The notes: generated by a model from the letters alone, not told the origin. A DNA stretch of 64,000 nt from an uncultured Bacteroidota bacterium (GCA_902554655.1 CACDPE010000002.1:1-64000); one strand, 5' to 3'. Positions 19,130-28,235 are shown, numbered from the stretch's first letter. Translations and numbers: made by a program.

Positions 19130-19664
19130 AACAGTTTTTTTATTAATATTTCTTTTTTTTTCATGTAGTGAAAATGAGCTTACTTTAAAAAAGTCAAACC
19201 CGGATTTAAATTTACGATCGAAACAAGTGACTTACTTAAACAATTTATACACAGGATCTATAATAGAGCTTTCAAAAGACAATGATACTATTTTAAAAGG
19301 GAAATTTAAAAATGGATATAAGACTGGTAAATGGACTTCTTTTTATAATGATGGAAATGTAAAAGAAGTTCGATTTTATAAAAAAGGAAAAAAAATTGGA
19401 CTGTATAGAGGTTTTTATAAAAACGGGTTAATTAAATTTGAATATAGTTTTAAAAATGATGAATACCACGGAGAAAATAAAGCGTGGTCTGAAAAGGGCG
19501 TTTTAATTCAACACCTAACTTTTGAAAAGGGCTTCGAAAAAGGCTTACAAAGATTATGGACGAATGATGGTGCCATCAAATCAAATTATGTAGTAAAAAA
19601 TAACAGAAGATATGGTCTTCTAGGAACAAAAAATTGTATAAATGTTAGTGATGAGATTTTTTAA
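19122..19664 (+). CDS. MORN-variant (YwqK-like) repeat lipoprotein
   Basis: Short lipoprotein of 180 aa with Cys15 in FLFFSCSEN. Residues from about 50 to 165 form repeats of the MORN-variant type seen in YwqK proteins: GKFKNGYKTGKWTSFYNDG, YRGFYKNGLIKFEYSFKND, HGENKAWSEKG. Such repeats often mediate protein binding; no catalytic residues are seen. It overlaps both the YHYH gene (8 nt) and the SCO1 gene (14-23 nt), which implies translational coupling and joint function. Confidence 0.82.
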   Translation: MSKTVFLLIFLFFSCSENELTLKKSNPDLNLRSKQVTYLNNLYTGSIIELSKDNDTILKGKFKNGYKTGKWTSFYNDGNVKEVRFYKKGKKIGLYRGFYKNGLIKFEYSFKNDEYHGENKAWSEKGVLIQHLTFEKGFEKGLQRLWTNDGAIKSNYVVKNNRRYGLLGTKNCINVSDEIF

Positions 19665-20274
19665 AATTCTTATACTTGTATTTATAACTGGGTGTTCTTC
19701 AGAAACAATAAATCTTCCATATTATAATTCCCCAGATTTTACTCCAATTTTTATAAATGATAATGATTTGTCAAAAATTAATCATAAAATTTCTGATTTT
19801 AATTTTATTGATCAAAACAATGATGAATTTGAATTGAAAAAGTTAAAGGGTAAAATTCATGTTGCTAATTTTATTTTCACATCCTGTGGAAACATCTGCC
19901 CGATAATGACTAATAATATGGGAAAGGTAGAAGATGAATTTAAAAATGATGATGATGTAACTTTATTATCTTTTAGCGTTACGCCATGGATTGATTCTCC
20001 AGAGGTTTTAAATTTTTATAAAAAAGAATACACGAAAAATTCTAACAACTGGTATTTTTTAACTGGCAAAAAAAATAAAATTTATGATCTAGCTAGAAAG
20101 TCTTATTTTGCTGAAAAAGATATTGGCTTCACAAAAGACAGCACAGATTTTTTACATACTGAGCACTTTCTATTGGTTGATAGAACCTTAAGAATCAGAG
20201 GGATTTATAATGGAACATTGTCTCTTGAAATGCAACACTTAATAGAAGATATTAAGTTGCTAAAAAATCAATAG
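19651..20274 (+). CDS. SCO1/SenC-family copper-binding thioredoxin-fold lipoprotein
   Basis: Periplasmic lipoprotein (207 aa) of the SCO family, which delivers copper or reduces the CuA site of cytochrome c oxidase. Lipobox Cys15 (VFITGCSS). The copper ligands are Cys79 and Cys83 (TSCGNICP) and a histidine at 169 or 172 in DFLHTEHFLLVD. I start at the ATG at 19651, which begins a compact signal peptide; an in-frame ATG at 19642 adds three residues. It is the third gene of the YHYH-MORN-SCO cassette. No oxidase genes are in the window. Confidence 0.9.
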   Translation: MRFFKILILVFITGCSSETINLPYYNSPDFTPIFINDNDLSKINHKISDFNFIDQNNDEFELKKLKGKIHVANFIFTSCGNICPIMTNNMGKVEDEFKNDDDVTLLSFSVTPWIDSPEVLNFYKKEYTKNSNNWYFLTGKKNKIYDLARKSYFAEKDIGFTKDSTDFLHTEHFLLVDRTLRIRGIYNGTLSLEMQHLIEDIKLLKNQ

Positions 20275-20284
20275 TTTTACAATA

Positions 20285-22459
20285 ATGAAAAAACTTCAAA
20301 GAACTCTTTCTTTGCCTGGTGCCATTGCTGTGAGTATTGGCGGAATGTTGAGTGGGATTTTCGTGCTTCCAGGTCTTGCTGTGGGAATAACAGGGTCGTC
20401 AATATGGCTAGCTTTTTTAGTTGCTGCTCTTTGTATTCTTCCTGCTGTTTTATCTAAGTCTGAGCTTGCTACAGCCATGCCAAAATCAGGAGGAACTTAT
20501 GTATATATAGAAAGGGCCTTTGGTCCATTGTTTGGTACAATAGCAGGTATTGGATTGTGGCTTTCCTTGCTTTTAAAAAGCGCTTTTTCGCTGGTGGGGC
20601 TAAGCGCATATTTATATGTTCTTATAGAAGTTGATTCAAGCTTAACAAAATTTATAGCTCTTTTAGCCTTACTTTTTATTTTGCTTTTAAATATTTTTGG
20701 TGTCAAAAAAGTTGAAAAAACACAATTAATAATTGTTTCAATAAGCTTACTTTCTCTTTTATTTATAATCTTTTTTGGGTTTAACTCTTTTGACTCAAAA
20801 TTAACGGAACCTGTTTTTTCTGATGGCAGTTCTGGATTTATTACTGGTGTAGCTTTTCTTTATATTTCATATGCAGGTGTCACCAAAATTGCTGCAGTAG
20901 CTGGTGAAATCAAGAATCCAGAAAAAAATCTTCCAAAAACAATGATTATTTCTTTGTTTTTAATTACTAGTGTTTATGTTTTAGTTGCTATTGTTTTGGT
21001 TGGAAATGTTGAAGCTAGTGTTTTGTCGACGGATATTAAGCCAATATATACCTTATTTCAAACCGTGGGTGGAGATTATTTAGGTTATGTTGCTGGTGTA
21101 GTTGGAGTAATAACTCTTTTATCAATGGCAAACTCTGGTGTTTTAGCTTCTTCAAGGTTTCCATTTGCTATGGCAAAAGATAAATTAATGCCTACTTTTT
21201 TATCCTCTGTTAATTCAAAGTTCATGACTCCAGCTCCTGCAATAATTACTACATCCTTGATTATTGCATTAGCAATAACTTTTTTGGATGTTGTTAAAAT
21301 TGCAAAGCTAGCAAGTGCATTTAAAGTTTTAATGTTTATTTTCAATGAGCTTTCTGTTATTGTTTTAAGGGAAACAAATGCGCAGTGGTATAATCCTTCG
21401 TTTAAGTCTCCACTTTATCCATATGTTCAAATATTCGGAATTTTAAGTGGAATAGTTTTACTTGCATTTTTGGGGATTATGCCCATACTTTCTGTATTGG
21501 GTGTATTTTTACTTGGAATAATAATTTTTTTAATTTACGGGAAAAACAGTGACAGAAGAGGGGTTATTTCTAACTATGGGATTTTGTCTTTTCTATTCAA
21601 AGGGAACTCTACAGAAACAACTGATGAAACCCAAAAAAATGATGCTTTAGATGAGGTTGTAAACATTAATGCTGATATAGTTGTACCACTTTTAGGTGAA
21701 GAAAAGTCACCTGAAGCTCTTGTCGAAATCGGGTCATCGATTGTGAAAAAGAGCAAGATTAATGCTATCAATCTAATTGAAGCTCCAAATCAAGTATTTT
21801 TAGAAGCTGTCAATGTTGACTCTGCTAAATCAGAATCTATAAAAAGACGTGTACTAAACCTAAAAAAATCTCACCAGATAAATGTAACGTATGAAAGTGT
21901 TTCAACTCATAATGTTGCCAATTCGATTGAAAATATTACAGGCTTAAGAAAGTGTAAATGGCTTGTAATGGGCTGGGACGGAAGAGCTCAGTCAGGAATA
22001 TTAGTTGGAAACCCAATTGGTTGGATTCTGAGAAATGTGAATTCAAGCTTTGCTCTTTATAAAGATAATGGCGTGAGACGTTTTGAAAAAGTTGTTTTAG
22101 CGCTTCGACCTGGAAGAAAAAATATTGATTTTATTAATGTGGCGGATAATATATGTAGCTTTTATGGAGCTAGTCTTACTCTCCTTAATATAATTCCTAC
22201 GAACACTAAAGCAAAAGAAAAATCAAAAATTGAAGAAAATTCAAATTCTCTAATTGTGGGAACTAACTGTAAAAGTGATCTGCTAATTGTTAAAAGTGAC
22301 GACCCTCTTGAAACAATTTCAGATCAATCTGCTGAGTTTGACTTGCTTATTTTAGGAACGCCTGAAAAAGATAATTGGTTAAATGTTTTATTTGGCGGCG
22401 GAAAAGATAAGTTTGTACAAAACTCTGTGTGCTCTGTTTTGAGACTAACTATTAAATAA
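20285..22459 (+). CDS. APC-family amino acid permease with C-terminal universal-stress domains
   Basis: Inner-membrane transporter of 724 aa. Residues 1 to about 430 form an amino acid-polyamine-organocation permease with about 12 membrane helices; the N-terminal SLPGAIAVSIGGMLSGIFVLPG is the conserved unwound-helix binding segment, and the helix with SGGTYVYIERAFG follows. Residues about 455-724 are cytoplasmic and resemble two UspA-like segments: one with ADIVVPLLGEEKSPEALVEI, the other with KVVLALRPGRKNIDFINVA and ending LILGTPEKDNW...NSVCSVL. Such fusions are known in bacteria and may regulate transport by nucleotide binding. Substrate unknown. It lies 10 nt after the SCO1 gene. Confidence 0.88.
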   Translation: MKKLQRTLSLPGAIAVSIGGMLSGIFVLPGLAVGITGSSIWLAFLVAALCILPAVLSKSELATAMPKSGGTYVYIERAFGPLFGTIAGIGLWLSLLLKSAFSLVGLSAYLYVLIEVDSSLTKFIALLALLFILLLNIFGVKKVEKTQLIIVSISLLSLLFIIFFGFNSFDSKLTEPVFSDGSSGFITGVAFLYISYAGVTKIAAVAGEIKNPEKNLPKTMIISLFLITSVYVLVAIVLVGNVEASVLSTDIKPIYTLFQTVGGDYLGYVAGVVGVITLLSMANSGVLASSRFPFAMAKDKLMPTFLSSVNSKFMTPAPAIITTSLIIALAITFLDVVKIAKLASAFKVLMFIFNELSVIVLRETNAQWYNPSFKSPLYPYVQIFGILSGIVLLAFLGIMPILSVLGVFLLGIIIFLIYGKNSDRRGVISNYGILSFLFKGNSTETTDETQKNDALDEVVNINADIVVPLLGEEKSPEALVEIGSSIVKKSKINAINLIEAPNQVFLEAVNVDSAKSESIKRRVLNLKKSHQINVTYESVSTHNVANSIENITGLRKCKWLVMGWDGRAQSGILVGNPIGWILRNVNSSFALYKDNGVRRFEKVVLALRPGRKNIDFINVADNICSFYGASLTLLNIIPTNTKAKEKSKIEENSNSLIVGTNCKSDLLIVKSDDPLETISDQSAEFDLLILGTPEKDNWLNVLFGGGKDKFVQNSVCSVLRLTIK

Positions 22460-22480
22460 TTCTTTTATTAGCTTTACATC

Positions 22481-23335
22481 ATGACATTATACCCTATTGA
22501 GACTGGAAACTTTAAGCTTGACGGAGGTGCTATGTTCGGTGTTGTTCCAAAATCAATATGGCAAAAAACAAATCCATCAGACTCAAATAATATGATTGAT
22601 ATTTCTGCAAGATGTCTTCTTCTTGAAGAAAAAAATAAGCTTGTTTTGATTGATACGGGAATGGGTGATAAACAATCTGAAAAGTTTTTTAGTCATTATT
22701 ACAGGTGGGGAGATAATAATTTAGTAAAATCAATTAATTCTGCTGGTTTCTCAACTGACGAAGTAACTGATGTATTTTTAACACATCTTCATTTTGATCA
22801 TTGTGGAGGGGCTTCGTTTTTTAACAAAAAGGACGAAAGAAATGAAGTTGTTTTTAAAAACGCGACATACTGGTCTAACAGAGAACATTGGAATTGGGCT
22901 AAAGAACCTAACTCTAGAGAAAAGGCTTCTTTCTTAATAGAAAACCTCGAGCCCATTGAATCCTCAGGGCAATTAAAGTTTCTTAAAAAAATTGGTTCAG
23001 GTTTTAATTATTATAATGAAATTGGTTTTGAACTATTGTTTGTAGATGGGCATACAGAAAAACAAATGATTCCAAAAATCACCTATAAGGGTTATGATCT
23101 TGTGTTTACTGCAGATTTAATCCCAACAGTTGGACACATTCCCGTTCCATACATAATGGGATATGATATTAGGCCTTTAACAACCATGAACGAAAAAGCT
23201 GTTTTTTTAGAAGAAGTAGTGAAAAATAAATATTTACTATTTTTTCAACATGATGCTCACAATCAAATTGCTTCACTAAAAGAAACTGAAAAAGGAGTTC
23301 GCCTTGAAACTGTATTAGATTTTAATGATATTTAA
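22481..23335 (+). CDS. Metallo-beta-lactamase-fold hydrolase
   Basis: Cytoplasmic 284-aa hydrolase of the MBL superfamily. The metal-binding motif THLHFDHCGG gives His102, His104, Asp106 and His107; further ligands are likely His191-region (VDGHTE), the Asp in FTADLIP and the late HDAH. The overall form (IETGNFKLDGGAMFG at the start, ARCLLLE, LIDTGMG) matches the lactonase-like or YtnP-like group, but the substrate cannot be assigned. It starts 21 nt after the permease gene and is followed by a 42-aa membrane protein. Confidence 0.87.
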   Translation: MTLYPIETGNFKLDGGAMFGVVPKSIWQKTNPSDSNNMIDISARCLLLEEKNKLVLIDTGMGDKQSEKFFSHYYRWGDNNLVKSINSAGFSTDEVTDVFLTHLHFDHCGGASFFNKKDERNEVVFKNATYWSNREHWNWAKEPNSREKASFLIENLEPIESSGQLKFLKKIGSGFNYYNEIGFELLFVDGHTEKQMIPKITYKGYDLVFTADLIPTVGHIPVPYIMGYDIRPLTTMNEKAVFLEEVVKNKYLLFFQHDAHNQIASLKETEKGVRLETVLDFNDI

Positions 23336-23344
23336 ATATTATAG

Positions 23345-23473
23345 ATGAAAATTAGAAATCCATTTAAAGATTATTTATTGCGCTGGAAAGACGATGCTTC
23401 GACAACAGAAAAAATTATTTGGAGCATGATTTCTGTATTTTTTGGAATGACTACAGCTTATTTTTTATTTTAG
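23345..23473 (+). CDS. Small membrane protein (42 aa), unknown function
   Basis: A short frame beginning MKIRNPFKDYLLRWKDD and ending in one hydrophobic segment (IIWSMISVFFGMTTAYFLF, residues 24-42). The N-terminal half is charged and the C-terminal half is a single membrane helix ending right at the C-terminus, like a tail-anchored protein. It sits between the MBL hydrolase (9 nt gap) and the M1 peptidase (4 nt gap) on the same strand, so it fits an operon without overlap. I do not recognise the family. Confidence 0.65.
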   Translation: MKIRNPFKDYLLRWKDDASTTEKIIWSMISVFFGMTTAYFLF

Positions 23474-23477
23474 AAAT

Positions 23478-25280
23478 ATGAAAAAACTATTTATCTTTTT
23501 GGTATTTGCTCCTGTTTTATGCTTAAGCCAAGACTATTGGCAACAACATGTAAATTATCAAATGGATATTTATATGGATGTGTCCGATTTTACTTTTTCT
23601 GGCGAACAAGAATTAGTTTATACAAACAATTCTCCTGATACAATCAACAAGGTTTATTATCACCTATTTTTTAATGCATTTAAACCCAATAGCCAAATGG
23701 ATATTCGATCAAGAACGATAAGAGATCCTGACAGAAGGGTTGGAAGCAGAATTGTTGCTTTGGAAGAAAAAGATTATGGTGACTTAAGTATTAAGTCTCT
23801 AAAACAGGATGGTAAAGATATTTATTTTGAAGAAAACGAAACCATACTCTTGGCTAGACTTAACAAGCCTCTTCTTCCAGGGAAAAAAACAAAACTAAAT
23901 ATGGTTTTTAACGGTCAAGTTCCTTTACAAATCAGAAGGTCAGGTAAAATGAGTAAAGAAGGTGTTCATTTGACGATGACACAATGGTTTCCAAAGCTCT
24001 CTGAGTTCGACAGTGAGGGTTGGCATCCAAATCCCTATATAGGAAGAGAGTTTCACGGTGTTTGGGGAGACTACACAGTAAATATAACTATTGATAAAAA
24101 CTATGTTGTTGGAGGAACAGGCTATCTTCAAAACGCAAATGAAATTGGACACGGTTATTCTGAAAAAACAAAAACAAACAATAAGGAAACTAATACTTGG
24201 AAGTTTTTTGCCCCGAATGTTCATGATTTTGCTTGGGGCGCTGACCCAGATTATATTCACGATATTACAATGTCTGAATCAGGAGTGGAACTTCATTTTT
24301 TCTATAAACCAACGGTAAATATTGATAATTGGAAAAAGCTTCAAGAAGACTCGGTAACTTTAATGAAATATTTAGAAGAAAAAATTGGTCCATATCCATG
24401 GAAACAATATTCAATAATTCAAGGCGGAGATGGAGGAATGGAATATGCAATGTGTACAATGATTACTGGAGAAAGACCGTACCCTAGTCTTTTGGGTGTT
24501 ACCGCTCATGAAATGGTTCATGCTTGGTTTCAACACCTTCTTGCTACTAATGAAGCCAAACATGCATGGATGGACGAAGGGTTTACAGAATACATGACCA
24601 GTTTATCTGAAAATTATGTAAATAATGTAAAACCTCAATTTCCTTTAAAAAGCAGCTATGATAGATATTACCTTTTAGTAAATTCTGGATTGGAGCAATC
24701 ACAAACTGTTCATTCAGATAGATATGATTATAACTTTGCATATGGCGCTTCTGCCTACAGTAAAGGTTCTGTTTTTTTAGCTCAATTAGGATATATAATA
24801 GGTGAAGAAAACCTTGACAAAACCTTAAAAAGATATTACGAAGAGTTTAAGTTTAAACACCCTACGCCCAATGATTTTAAAAGAGTAGCTGAAAAAGTTT
24901 CTGATCTAGAGCTTGAGTGGTACTTAAATGATTGGACAAGAACAGCTCATAAAATTGATTATGGTCTTGATGTTTCATCTTTGGAAACCGATAGGCTTGT
25001 AAAAATCAAAAGAAAAGCTCGAATGCCTATGCCTATTGAGATTGAAATTTCTTTTTCTGATGGATCAAAAACACTGTACTACATACCCACTGACCTTATG
25101 CATGGAAACAAGAAGTTTAATTCTGAAAATGTTTATTATATGGATGCTTGGACTTGGGTTTCTCCTGAATATGAGTTTGTTGTGGAAGGTGACAAAAAAA
25201 TAACAAAAGTTGAAATAGACCCTTCAAAAAGATTAGCTGATTTCAATCAAATAGATAACTCAATAGAGATTATAGAATGA
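23478..25280 (+). CDS. M1-family aminopeptidase-like zinc metallopeptidase
   Basis: Secreted or periplasmic peptidase of 600 aa with a signal peptide (MKKLFIFLVFAPVLCLSQ). The zinc site is HEMVH (His344, Glu345, His348) with Glu367 in HAWMDEGFTEY. The M1 exopeptidase motif GAMEN is replaced by GGMEY (319-323), as in many Bacteroidota M1 proteins. N- and C-terminal beta domains flank the catalytic core. It probably trims peptides from the N-terminus. Its 3' end overlaps rnpA by 4 nt (ATGA). Confidence 0.92.
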   Translation: MKKLFIFLVFAPVLCLSQDYWQQHVNYQMDIYMDVSDFTFSGEQELVYTNNSPDTINKVYYHLFFNAFKPNSQMDIRSRTIRDPDRRVGSRIVALEEKDYGDLSIKSLKQDGKDIYFEENETILLARLNKPLLPGKKTKLNMVFNGQVPLQIRRSGKMSKEGVHLTMTQWFPKLSEFDSEGWHPNPYIGREFHGVWGDYTVNITIDKNYVVGGTGYLQNANEIGHGYSEKTKTNNKETNTWKFFAPNVHDFAWGADPDYIHDITMSESGVELHFFYKPTVNIDNWKKLQEDSVTLMKYLEEKIGPYPWKQYSIIQGGDGGMEYAMCTMITGERPYPSLLGVTAHEMVHAWFQHLLATNEAKHAWMDEGFTEYMTSLSENYVNNVKPQFPLKSSYDRYYLLVNSGLEQSQTVHSDRYDYNFAYGASAYSKGSVFLAQLGYIIGEENLDKTLKRYYEEFKFKHPTPNDFKRVAEKVSDLELEWYLNDWTRTAHKIDYGLDVSSLETDRLVKIKRKARMPMPIEIEISFSDGSKTLYYIPTDLMHGNKKFNSENVYYMDAWTWVSPEYEFVVEGDKKITKVEIDPSKRLADFNQIDNSIEIIE

Positions 25281-25600
25281 TCCCATCATTAAAAAGCAAA
25301 AAAAAAATTGAAACAGTTTTTGAAAAAGGAAAGGTTTTAAAAAGCGGCTCAGTTTTTCTTAAGTTTCATGATTTTAATGATGATGAAATTTCATTTGGCA
25401 TAAGTGTTCCTAAAAAAAATTTCAAGTCTGCTGTTTTAAGAAATAGAATTAAAAGACAAATCAGAGAAATTATTAGAAACAGCTCTGATATTAGAAAAAT
25501 TAAAAAAGGAATCTCTTTTTTTATTATTTACAATGGAAAAAACTCTCCTAATTTTGATTATTTAAAGAGAACTATTCTTGATTCATTAGAGAAAATTTAG
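25277..25600 (+). CDS. rnpA: Ribonuclease P protein component
   Basis: Basic 107-aa protein that binds RNase P RNA for 5' maturation of tRNAs. The family helix RNRIKRQIREIIR (55-67) and the N-terminal FEKGKVLKSGSVFLKF match RnpA. It overlaps the M1 peptidase stop by 4 nt (ATGA), as expected for coupled translation. Unlike many bacteria, rpmH and dnaA are not neighbours; this is usual in flavobacteria. Confidence 0.93.
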   Translation: MIPSLKSKKKIETVFEKGKVLKSGSVFLKFHDFNDDEISFGISVPKKNFKSAVLRNRIKRQIREIIRNSSDIRKIKKGISFFIIYNGKNSPNFDYLKRTILDSLEKI

Positions 25601-25762
25601 TTATTTCTTCCATGTTCCTCCATATCTATAAAAGATGTTATTTTCTTTTACAGAAATTAAACAAGATTCGCACACAAACACCCAATTTTTATCAGGTTTA
25701 TACTGAATTCTAAACATTGTATTAAAAGTTTTCTGACAAACTTTACAGTTTTTTTCCCTCAT
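25601..25762 (-). CDS. Small zinc-ribbon-like protein (53 aa)
   Basis: A short minus-strand gene starting MREKNCKVCQKTFNTMFRIQ and ending FYRYGGTWKK. Two CxxC knuckles (Cys6-Cys9 and Cys31-Cys34) suggest a single zinc ribbon. The protein is basic and soluble and ends just after an aromatic YRYGGTW segment. It is convergent with rnpA, with no bases between the two stop codons. It is oriented away from sppA with 53 nt between starts. The protein resembles short conserved flavobacterial proteins of unknown function. Confidence 0.72.
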   Translation of the reverse strand: MREKNCKVCQKTFNTMFRIQYKPDKNWVFVCESCLISVKENNIFYRYGGTWKK

Positions 25763-25815
25763 ATTTATTTCTAATAAAAGACTAGTTTGTCTTACCTTTA
25801 AAAATAAAAAGAAAT

Positions 25816-27735
25816 ATGATCAAAAAATTTAAAAACACATTATCGTTCATAGATAAATTACTAAGTAGGTTTAGAAGACTTTTTGTTAACGGCTTTACCG
25901 CTTTCTTTTTGTTGATAATAGTGATAGGTGTTTTTTCTAGTATAGCCTCGTTGTTTGAGTCAGATGAGATTGAAACAAAAGATAAAATATTGTACTTGGA
26001 GCCAAAAGGAGTAATTGTAGATAAATCAATCACTAGAGATGATCCATTTGACGGGTTTGAGATTTTTGGAGGTTCTACAAACCAAATTGAATTAGAAAAT
26101 ATTTTGAAGGTTATTGATAGTGCTGGTAAAGACGACAACCTTAAGGCAATTTATCTTGATGTTGATGGTTTAAGGGCTTATTACACTTCAGCTTTAAAAA
26201 TAGCTGATGCCCTGTTTCAGGCAAGAGAAGGCGGTAAAGAGATTATTGCTTACACAAGTGGCCTTGGAACAACTGGGTATCTACTTGCCTCACAGGCAAA
26301 TGAGGTAATTTTAGAAAGAGACTCATATGGTTCTGTTCGACCATTTGGGTTTAGTAGGGTAAGGCAATATCAAAAAGATTTTTTTGATAACATTAAGATC
26401 AATGTGAATGTGTATGCTGCTGGTGATTATAAGTCTGGACCAGAAGGTTACACAAGAAATAACATGTCTGAAACGGATAAGCTGGCTTGGTTAGAATTTG
26501 TAACTCCTGTTTGGGAAAAATATAAACATAAAATGGAGGCTGGTAGAGGTTTCGAGTCGGGAAAAATTCAATATATCGGAGACAACTATCATTTGCTAGT
26601 AACTGAAAATGGTGGTAGTGAAAACGAAACTGCTCTTGCAATTGGTCTTGTTGACAAACTAATGTCAAAGCAAGAAATTAGAAACTATCTAATTGAAAAG
26701 TATGGGAAAGATGATAGCGAGGAAGAAGATGAGGAAGAAAAAGAAACAGAAAATGAAGAAAAAAAGGATAAGGATGAGTTAGAGAAAAAAGAATATGAAC
26801 GTCCTGATGGAATTTCTATTAAAGAGTATTTATCCACCCTAAAAGAAGAAGATATAAGCAGCAAGAAAAAGAGGGCCCAAATGAAAAATAAAATTGCTGT
26901 TATTCATGTTGAAGGCGCAATTGTAACAGGCAATATTGGCTTCAACACTGCTGGTTCTGGAGGGATTGTAAAAAATATTAATAAGGCTAGAGATGATAAA
27001 AATGTAAAAGGTATTGTGTTGAGAGTTAATAGTCCTGGAGGAGATGTCTATGCTTCTTCCGTGATTACAAACGCTCTTGAAGAATTTCAATCTACTGGAA
27101 GGCCAGTAATAACCTCAATGGGAGACATAGCTGCATCAGGTGGTGTTTGGGTAACGACGACCTCCGAAGAAATTTGGGCTGAAGAAACTACTCTAACCGG
27201 TTCAATTGGTGTCTATAGCATTATTCAAGATATTTCTCCATTAGAAAAATGGGCAGGATTTAATAATGATGGTGTAAGCATGACAAAAGCTGGTGATATT
27301 TATGATTTAAGTAGGGGAATGAATGAAGAACTTAACAAACAGTTCAGACAAAACACAGAAAACTTTTATAAAAATTTTGTTACTAAAGTCGCCAATAATA
27401 GAAACATGGACTTTTCAGAAGTTCTTAAGTTTGCAGGTGGTAGAATATGGCGGGGTGATACTGCTCTTGAATTAGGTTTGGTAGACAAATTAGGCTCCTT
27501 GGATGATGCAATTGATTCTATGGCGTCAAAACTTGAGCTAGAAGACTACAAGGTTTTTTCTTACAACAGTGAGGTAGAGTTTGATGATTATTTAAGTTCG
27601 TTAGAGGACTTACTTCCAATTGAATTGCAGGTTTTTTTAAAAGAATTTAATGGCTTAAAAAAGATGTTTCTTTCTAAAAAAGATAGATATGTCGTTGCTT
27701 ATTGTTTTGATTGCGGTTTTGGGCGTTTTGAATAG
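25816..27735 (+). CDS. sppA: Signal peptide peptidase SppA, 67-kDa type
   Basis: Membrane-bound serine protease that degrades cleaved signal peptides, 639 aa. One N-terminal helix (about 25-46) is followed by two tandem Clp-like domains. In the long form the catalytic dyad is shared: Lys206 in GDYKSGPEG and Ser441 in DIAASGGVW, both present; VNSPGGDVY (404-412) is the conserved turn. A highly charged insert rich in Glu and Lys (about 298-328) lies between the two domains. The C-terminus has a Cys-x-x-Cys pair (YCFDCGFG). It is divergent from the small zinc-ribbon gene. Confidence 0.92.
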   Translation: MIKKFKNTLSFIDKLLSRFRRLFVNGFTAFFLLIIVIGVFSSIASLFESDEIETKDKILYLEPKGVIVDKSITRDDPFDGFEIFGGSTNQIELENILKVIDSAGKDDNLKAIYLDVDGLRAYYTSALKIADALFQAREGGKEIIAYTSGLGTTGYLLASQANEVILERDSYGSVRPFGFSRVRQYQKDFFDNIKINVNVYAAGDYKSGPEGYTRNNMSETDKLAWLEFVTPVWEKYKHKMEAGRGFESGKIQYIGDNYHLLVTENGGSENETALAIGLVDKLMSKQEIRNYLIEKYGKDDSEEEDEEEKETENEEKKDKDELEKKEYERPDGISIKEYLSTLKEEDISSKKKRAQMKNKIAVIHVEGAIVTGNIGFNTAGSGGIVKNINKARDDKNVKGIVLRVNSPGGDVYASSVITNALEEFQSTGRPVITSMGDIAASGGVWVTTTSEEIWAEETTLTGSIGVYSIIQDISPLEKWAGFNNDGVSMTKAGDIYDLSRGMNEELNKQFRQNTENFYKNFVTKVANNRNMDFSEVLKFAGGRIWRGDTALELGLVDKLGSLDDAIDSMASKLELEDYKVFSYNSEVEFDDYLSSLEDLLPIELQVFLKEFNGLKKMFLSKKDRYVVAYCFDCGFGRFE

Positions 27736-27762
27736 ACTATTAGTGAATGTGGAGATTTAATC

Positions 27763-27779
27763 AAAAGGTAATTCCTTTT
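27763..27779. terminator. Weak inverted repeat between sppA and the GNAT gene
   Basis: AAAAGG (27763-27768) and CCTTTT (27774-27779) form a 6-bp stem in the short convergent gap. The T-run is part of the stem, so it is a poor intrinsic terminator, but it is the only candidate in this gap. Confidence 0.3.
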
Positions 27780-27800
27780 CGATCGTTTGGAGAATGATGT

Positions 27801-28235
27801 TTACTTTGCTCTTGTAAACATTGCTGTGTGAGGAATTCCGTCTTCCAAATACTCTTCTCCTTTAGCGACAAAGCCGTGTTTACCGTAAAATCTTTTCAAA
27901 TAAGATTGTGCAGATATTTTTATTTCTTCTACTGTGATGTGTTTAAGACATTTTATAACTAGTTCGTTTCCATGGCCTTTGCCTCTTTCAGATTTTTTTA
28001 CAACCGTTCTACCAAACGATGCTTCTTTGAAATAATCTCCTGGTTTAAAAATTCTAGCATAAGCAATTATCTCATTATTTTTTTTTCCTAAAACATGTTT
28101 TGCTTTTTGGTCTTTACCATCTATGTCTTGATAGATACAATCTTGTTCTACTATAAAAACTTCTGATCTTAATGAAAATATATTTTCAACTTCTTTTATA
28201 GATAATTCGCACCACTCTTTAATCTCCCAGATCAT
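27801..28235 (-). CDS. ElaA-like GNAT N-acetyltransferase
   Basis: GNAT-fold acetyltransferase of 144 aa close to the ElaA group. The start segment LRSEVFIVEQDCIYQDIDGKD is characteristic (cf. LRxxVFvVEQ). The acetyl-CoA loop is in VVKKSERGKGHGNELV (about 75-90), with R-x-x-G-x-G form. The substrate is unknown. It overlaps the rpiB stop by 4 nt (ATGA), so the two are cotranscribed. Confidence 0.88.
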   Translation of the reverse strand: MIWEIKEWCELSIKEVENIFSLRSEVFIVEQDCIYQDIDGKDQKAKHVLGKKNNEIIAYARIFKPGDYFKEASFGRTVVKKSERGKGHGNELVIKCLKHITVEEIKISAQSYLKRFYGKHGFVAKGEEYLEDGIPHTAMFTRAK

